Below are positions 61,170 through 64,000 of a stretch of DNA of 64,000 bases, piece after piece. Position numbers and translations under genes: made by a program. Positions within the stretch are counted from its first letter, which is position 1. Every line of letters starts with the position of its first letter. The DNA lies in the NCBI GenBank assembly GCA_029834535.1, contig JAQMWT010000016.1:1-64000 (forward strand), in the 5' to 3' direction. Source of the stretch: Chrysophaeum taylorii (Eukaryota > Sar > Pelagophyceae > Pelagomonadales > Pelagomonadaceae). The notes beneath the pieces were generated by a model. That model saw nothing but the letters and a program-made list of their open reading frames with translations, did not search any database and had not been told where the DNA came from.

Positions 61170-61960
61170 TTGCTAAGCATGCTTCTTTGGTTTGGATTCC
61201 AATCACCTATATCAGCGTCGTCGTTTATTTCGCCGACATGTCCACAAGCGCGAGCTGTTTTCCAGCTCAACTTTCCTAAGATCCCGTACGTGCTTCATGA
61301 CCTGGGGAAATCTCATCGTCGTACGTACGATGTGGTCTTGTCATACCTACATAAGGATCATTGGAGACATTCGTACTTCCACGCCAGTCCTCCTTGTATT
61401 TATGGCTCGACCGCGAACCTGCACTACAGGGACGCGCGCAAGGGTGCTGCCATCACCTCGTGGGTTCTGCGTCATTTCCGCAATGCACCTCGTGATTGGA
61501 CGATGGACGTTGGAGCAGAGCCATCCGTGATTCCTTTATCCATCACAAGTTCTACATTCCGCGTGTGGTTGACTTTACAGTATCACCCCGGAATTGCTGT
61601 GTTCGCGCACGCGCCTACTTGGCAGCAATGTGCGCTTGTCATTGCCACTACTGACGCGAGTGCCACCCAATTTGCAGAACCGTTTCGGGCCAGCGTGGCT
61701 TTTCCGAGTGGTCACCCTCTGATTGTGGTGAACAGTTTTTCATCTACGCGACCAGCCATCGGCCCCACTTTCACGGTGACGCGACGTTGTAGATGGGCCC
61801 TCACTTTTCCAATGTGCGACCACTGTCCGTGGAAATATCAGGAGATCATGACCGTCCCCACGACGTGGTGGGGTAGCATTTCGCAATCAGCGGCTATGAA
61901 GATGCTGGGGAGCATGGCCTCCTGCGACTATGATGCGCATCGCACTCGCAGTGCATAATT
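61170..61960 (+). other. Methyltransferase-like region of Ty3 element C
   Basis: FNFPKIP-type sequence (LNFPKIPYVLHD) followed by YFHASPPCIYGSTANLHYRD and ARKGAAITSWVLRHFR corresponds position by position to the methyltransferase-like domain of copy B (NFPNIPVVQHT, IASPPCVHSALCNLTSRD, VGKG). It again lies upstream of the RT. Confidence 0.65.
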
Positions 61961-62329
61961 CATTTGATCATATGATTCGCAATCAGGGTCAACTACGGAA
62001 TATCACTACCGCGACGATGGCCAATCCCGATTACCGTCTTCTACGGTTTTCATCTTTGCTATCGACTCGCGTATTCCCACGCTCGACCCTGACACCCGAT
62101 GTGTCATGGATCCATCAAGACGACTCTACTCCAGCCAAACTTCAAACGTCACCTGTTCCCACCGCCACCCCACCACCACCGTTGGTTGTATCGCCTGGAC
62201 GGCTCAATCTTTTTCAACCGTCGCCACTGCTGTGATGCAGAGCAACCGTCTCTACGACGGCGGAAGAGGAGGCACATTGAAGGAGCGACCAGCGTATTTC
62301 AAGACGTGCGCAGTTCCGTGGGCGGACGC

Positions 62330-63850
62330 GCCTAACGACGAACATGGTTATCCTGTACCAGTGGTGCCTCCTCATTTAGCAGATCAGCATGCAGTCATCC
62401 CTCCGACCGTCGCGCAGGTCGAAGAGGTGATGGCTGCGCTGGGCATTACAGACCATCCCGCTTTAAATGAGGATGAAAAACGGATGATGCGACACTTGCT
62501 TTCCTACTCGTGGGCATTCTTTGATGACGTGATGAGACCCGTTGATTCGCCTGAGGTCACCCTCCGGTTCAAAGAGGACAATCCGAGCCCGATTAAGTTG
62601 TCGCCGTATCGGTTGTCAAAGGAGAAGATCGAGTGCTTGAGACTTCAAATCGAGGAATGGAGCCGAGACGGAGTTGTCCGTCCCGCGAACTCTCCTTGGG
62701 GTTTTCCTATCCTGATGCTGCCTAAGAAAGGGGCTGAGCCAGGCACTTCCAACGCTTACAGAGCGGCTGTCGACCTGCGGCGCCTCAACAAATTGCTCAA
62801 GGATGACAGTTGGCCGAGCGTGAGCATGACCGACGCGTTGATGTTTCTCACCGACAAGTTCCGTCGTTCTAGCATGGACATCCGATGGGGTTACCACAAT
62901 TTGCGATTGTCAGCGGACGCGCAGGATGTAGTGACCTTCACTAGTCCTTTGAGCATTCAGCTATATGCGTTTACCTTTGGGAGTCAAGCCTGGGCCTGTT
63001 CTGCAAGCAACTCAACACCGATCTGTCGAAGTGGTTGTACCGTGACCTGTGGCTATATCGACGACATTTTGGCTGGGCATGCAGACACTAAGAGTCATTT
63101 GCAATGCCTTGTTCAAGTCATTCCCCACTTGGCGTCGAAAGGGTATAGCGGCAAGGTTAAGAAGATCCACTTCATGAAGGAGGTCATTGAGTTCTTGGGG
63201 CATTTGTCTACCCCGAATGGACTTCTCCCGTCACCAAGATCGACGGAGGCCATCCGGCATATGCCAATCCCTGGTACTTTGTCAGATGCTGATCCCAAAA
63301 GCAAGTCCGCTCCTTCCTTGGGGGGAGGTTTTGTCGTCGTTATGTGCGCAATTTCGCGCGAGTCGCGGACAGACAGTTGACTTTGCCAGATGTTAAGTTC
63401 GAGTGGACGAAAGAGTGTCAAGAGGCCGGATGCCATCATCGAAGCTATTGTTTTCTAAGGGCATTTACCATCCGGACTACTCATTGCCGTTCTACATTCG
63501 GACAGATGCATCTGCGCATGGATTAGGCGCTTACTTGTTTCAGAAAGTGCCAGTCGTTGGTGACGATGGAAAAGAACGGGTGGAGGAGAGTTATCGAGTA
63601 CTGGAGTCGAACCGTGCCTAAGTCGATGAGGAAGTATGATCCTCGGCGCTTGGAACTCCTCGCAGTACTCTCTGCTCTCGAAAATTTCCGATTTTATATC
63701 GAAGGTCATCAGACAAAGTTAGAGACGGATCATCGTAACTTAACGTTTCTGGATTCGAATCATACGTCTGGACAGTTAGCACGATGGGCTATGCGGCTTG
63801 CTGCGTTCGACCGGGAGCTCGGATACAAACCTGAAATTCCCGGGCATGCG
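62330..63850 (+). other. Reverse-transcriptase and RNase H region of Ty3 element C
   Basis: LRFKEDNPSPIKLSPYRLSK, RPANSPWGFPILMLPKKGAE, SMDIRWGYHNLRLSADAQD, YIDDILAGHAD, IEFLGHLSTPNGLLPSP, then RTDASAHGLGAYLFQK and LELLAVLSALENFRFYIEGH are all canonical and co-linear with copy B. Confidence 0.85.
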
Positions 63851-64000
63851 CATCCCTGATTGCCTGTCGCGCAATCCAATCGACAAGTTAATCGAGCAGG
63901 ACGAAGACGGAGAACCGATCAATGAAGCGTATCTGATCTTCCAGGAGATCCCCACCGATGTTCCGGGCACAGCGTGCTTCACCTTCTCATCAGTGACGAT

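Larger units (their letters stand above)
57190..64000 (+). mobile_element. Ty3/gypsy-type element C, diverged relative of copies A/B, partial at right edge
   Basis: From left to right: a repeated leader, a long gag ORF (57412-59013), a Cys/His cluster near 59086-59145, an uncharacterised Gln/Pro-rich stretch, a methyltransferase-like region (61170-61960), reverse transcriptase (62330-63300) and the start of RNase H (63440-63850), where the window ends. RT motifs such as NSPWGFPILMLPKKGAE and YIDDI, and WGYHNLRL, are nearly the same as in copy B, but gag is unrelated at sight and the rest is clearly diverged. The element is broken, with about ten interruptions. Its LTRs are not identified. Confidence 0.85.

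Overview
The window looks like nuclear DNA of a unicellular eukaryotic alga, most plausibly a photosynthetic stramenopile (pelagophyte- or bolidophyte-like). This is inferred from compact, GC-rich, apparently intronless host genes, closely spaced divergent gene pairs, many microsatellites, a presequence with Phe after the predicted signal-peptide cleavage site, and abundant LTR retroelements. A haptophyte or other GC-rich protist is not excluded.

Layout. 1-5966: a Ty3/gypsy-type element on the minus strand, cut by the left window edge. 6528-11100: an inverted pair of Helitron helicase 3' halves enclosing two host genes, a membrane-anchored JmjC/cupin-like protein and a Popeye/cNMP-binding-like membrane protein. 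11.2-14.2 kb: a hypothetical gene and decayed LRR and EF-hand coding remnants. 14.7-17.1 kb: a divergent pair, a secreted purple acid phosphatase and a coiled-coil protein. 17.2-21.7 kb: a broken Ty1/copia element with very short LTRs. 22-24 kb: a Cys-rich protein and a sulfatase relic. 26.2-30.0 kb: an aminotransferase, a CDA-fold deaminase and an amino-acid transporter. 31.6-35.8 kb: WDR54-like, PIH1-domain and a frame-disrupted FAD monooxygenase fused to a ureidoglycolate-lyase-like domain. 36.9-40.6 kb: a His/Tyr-rich protein, a glutaminyl cyclase and a TcdA-like tRNA-modifying enzyme. 42.7-64 kb: nested and adjacent LTR elements, with a copia-like remnant abutting a largely whole 10.5-kb Ty3 element (45306-55799), then a diverged, broken Ty3 relative running off the right edge.

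The most notable system is the Ty3 family. All three copies carry a cytosine-C5 DNA-methyltransferase-like domain in the pol region between the protease and the reverse transcriptase, with a FxGAGG-type SAM motif and a SPPC catalytic motif. Because it is found in two clearly diverged lineages, the methyltransferase looks like an old, stable part of the family. It could let the element act on its own methylation state or that of the host; that role is inference. The host genes are mostly unrelated housekeeping or membrane functions. The adjacent PIH1 and WDR54-like genes suggest a flagellated life stage.
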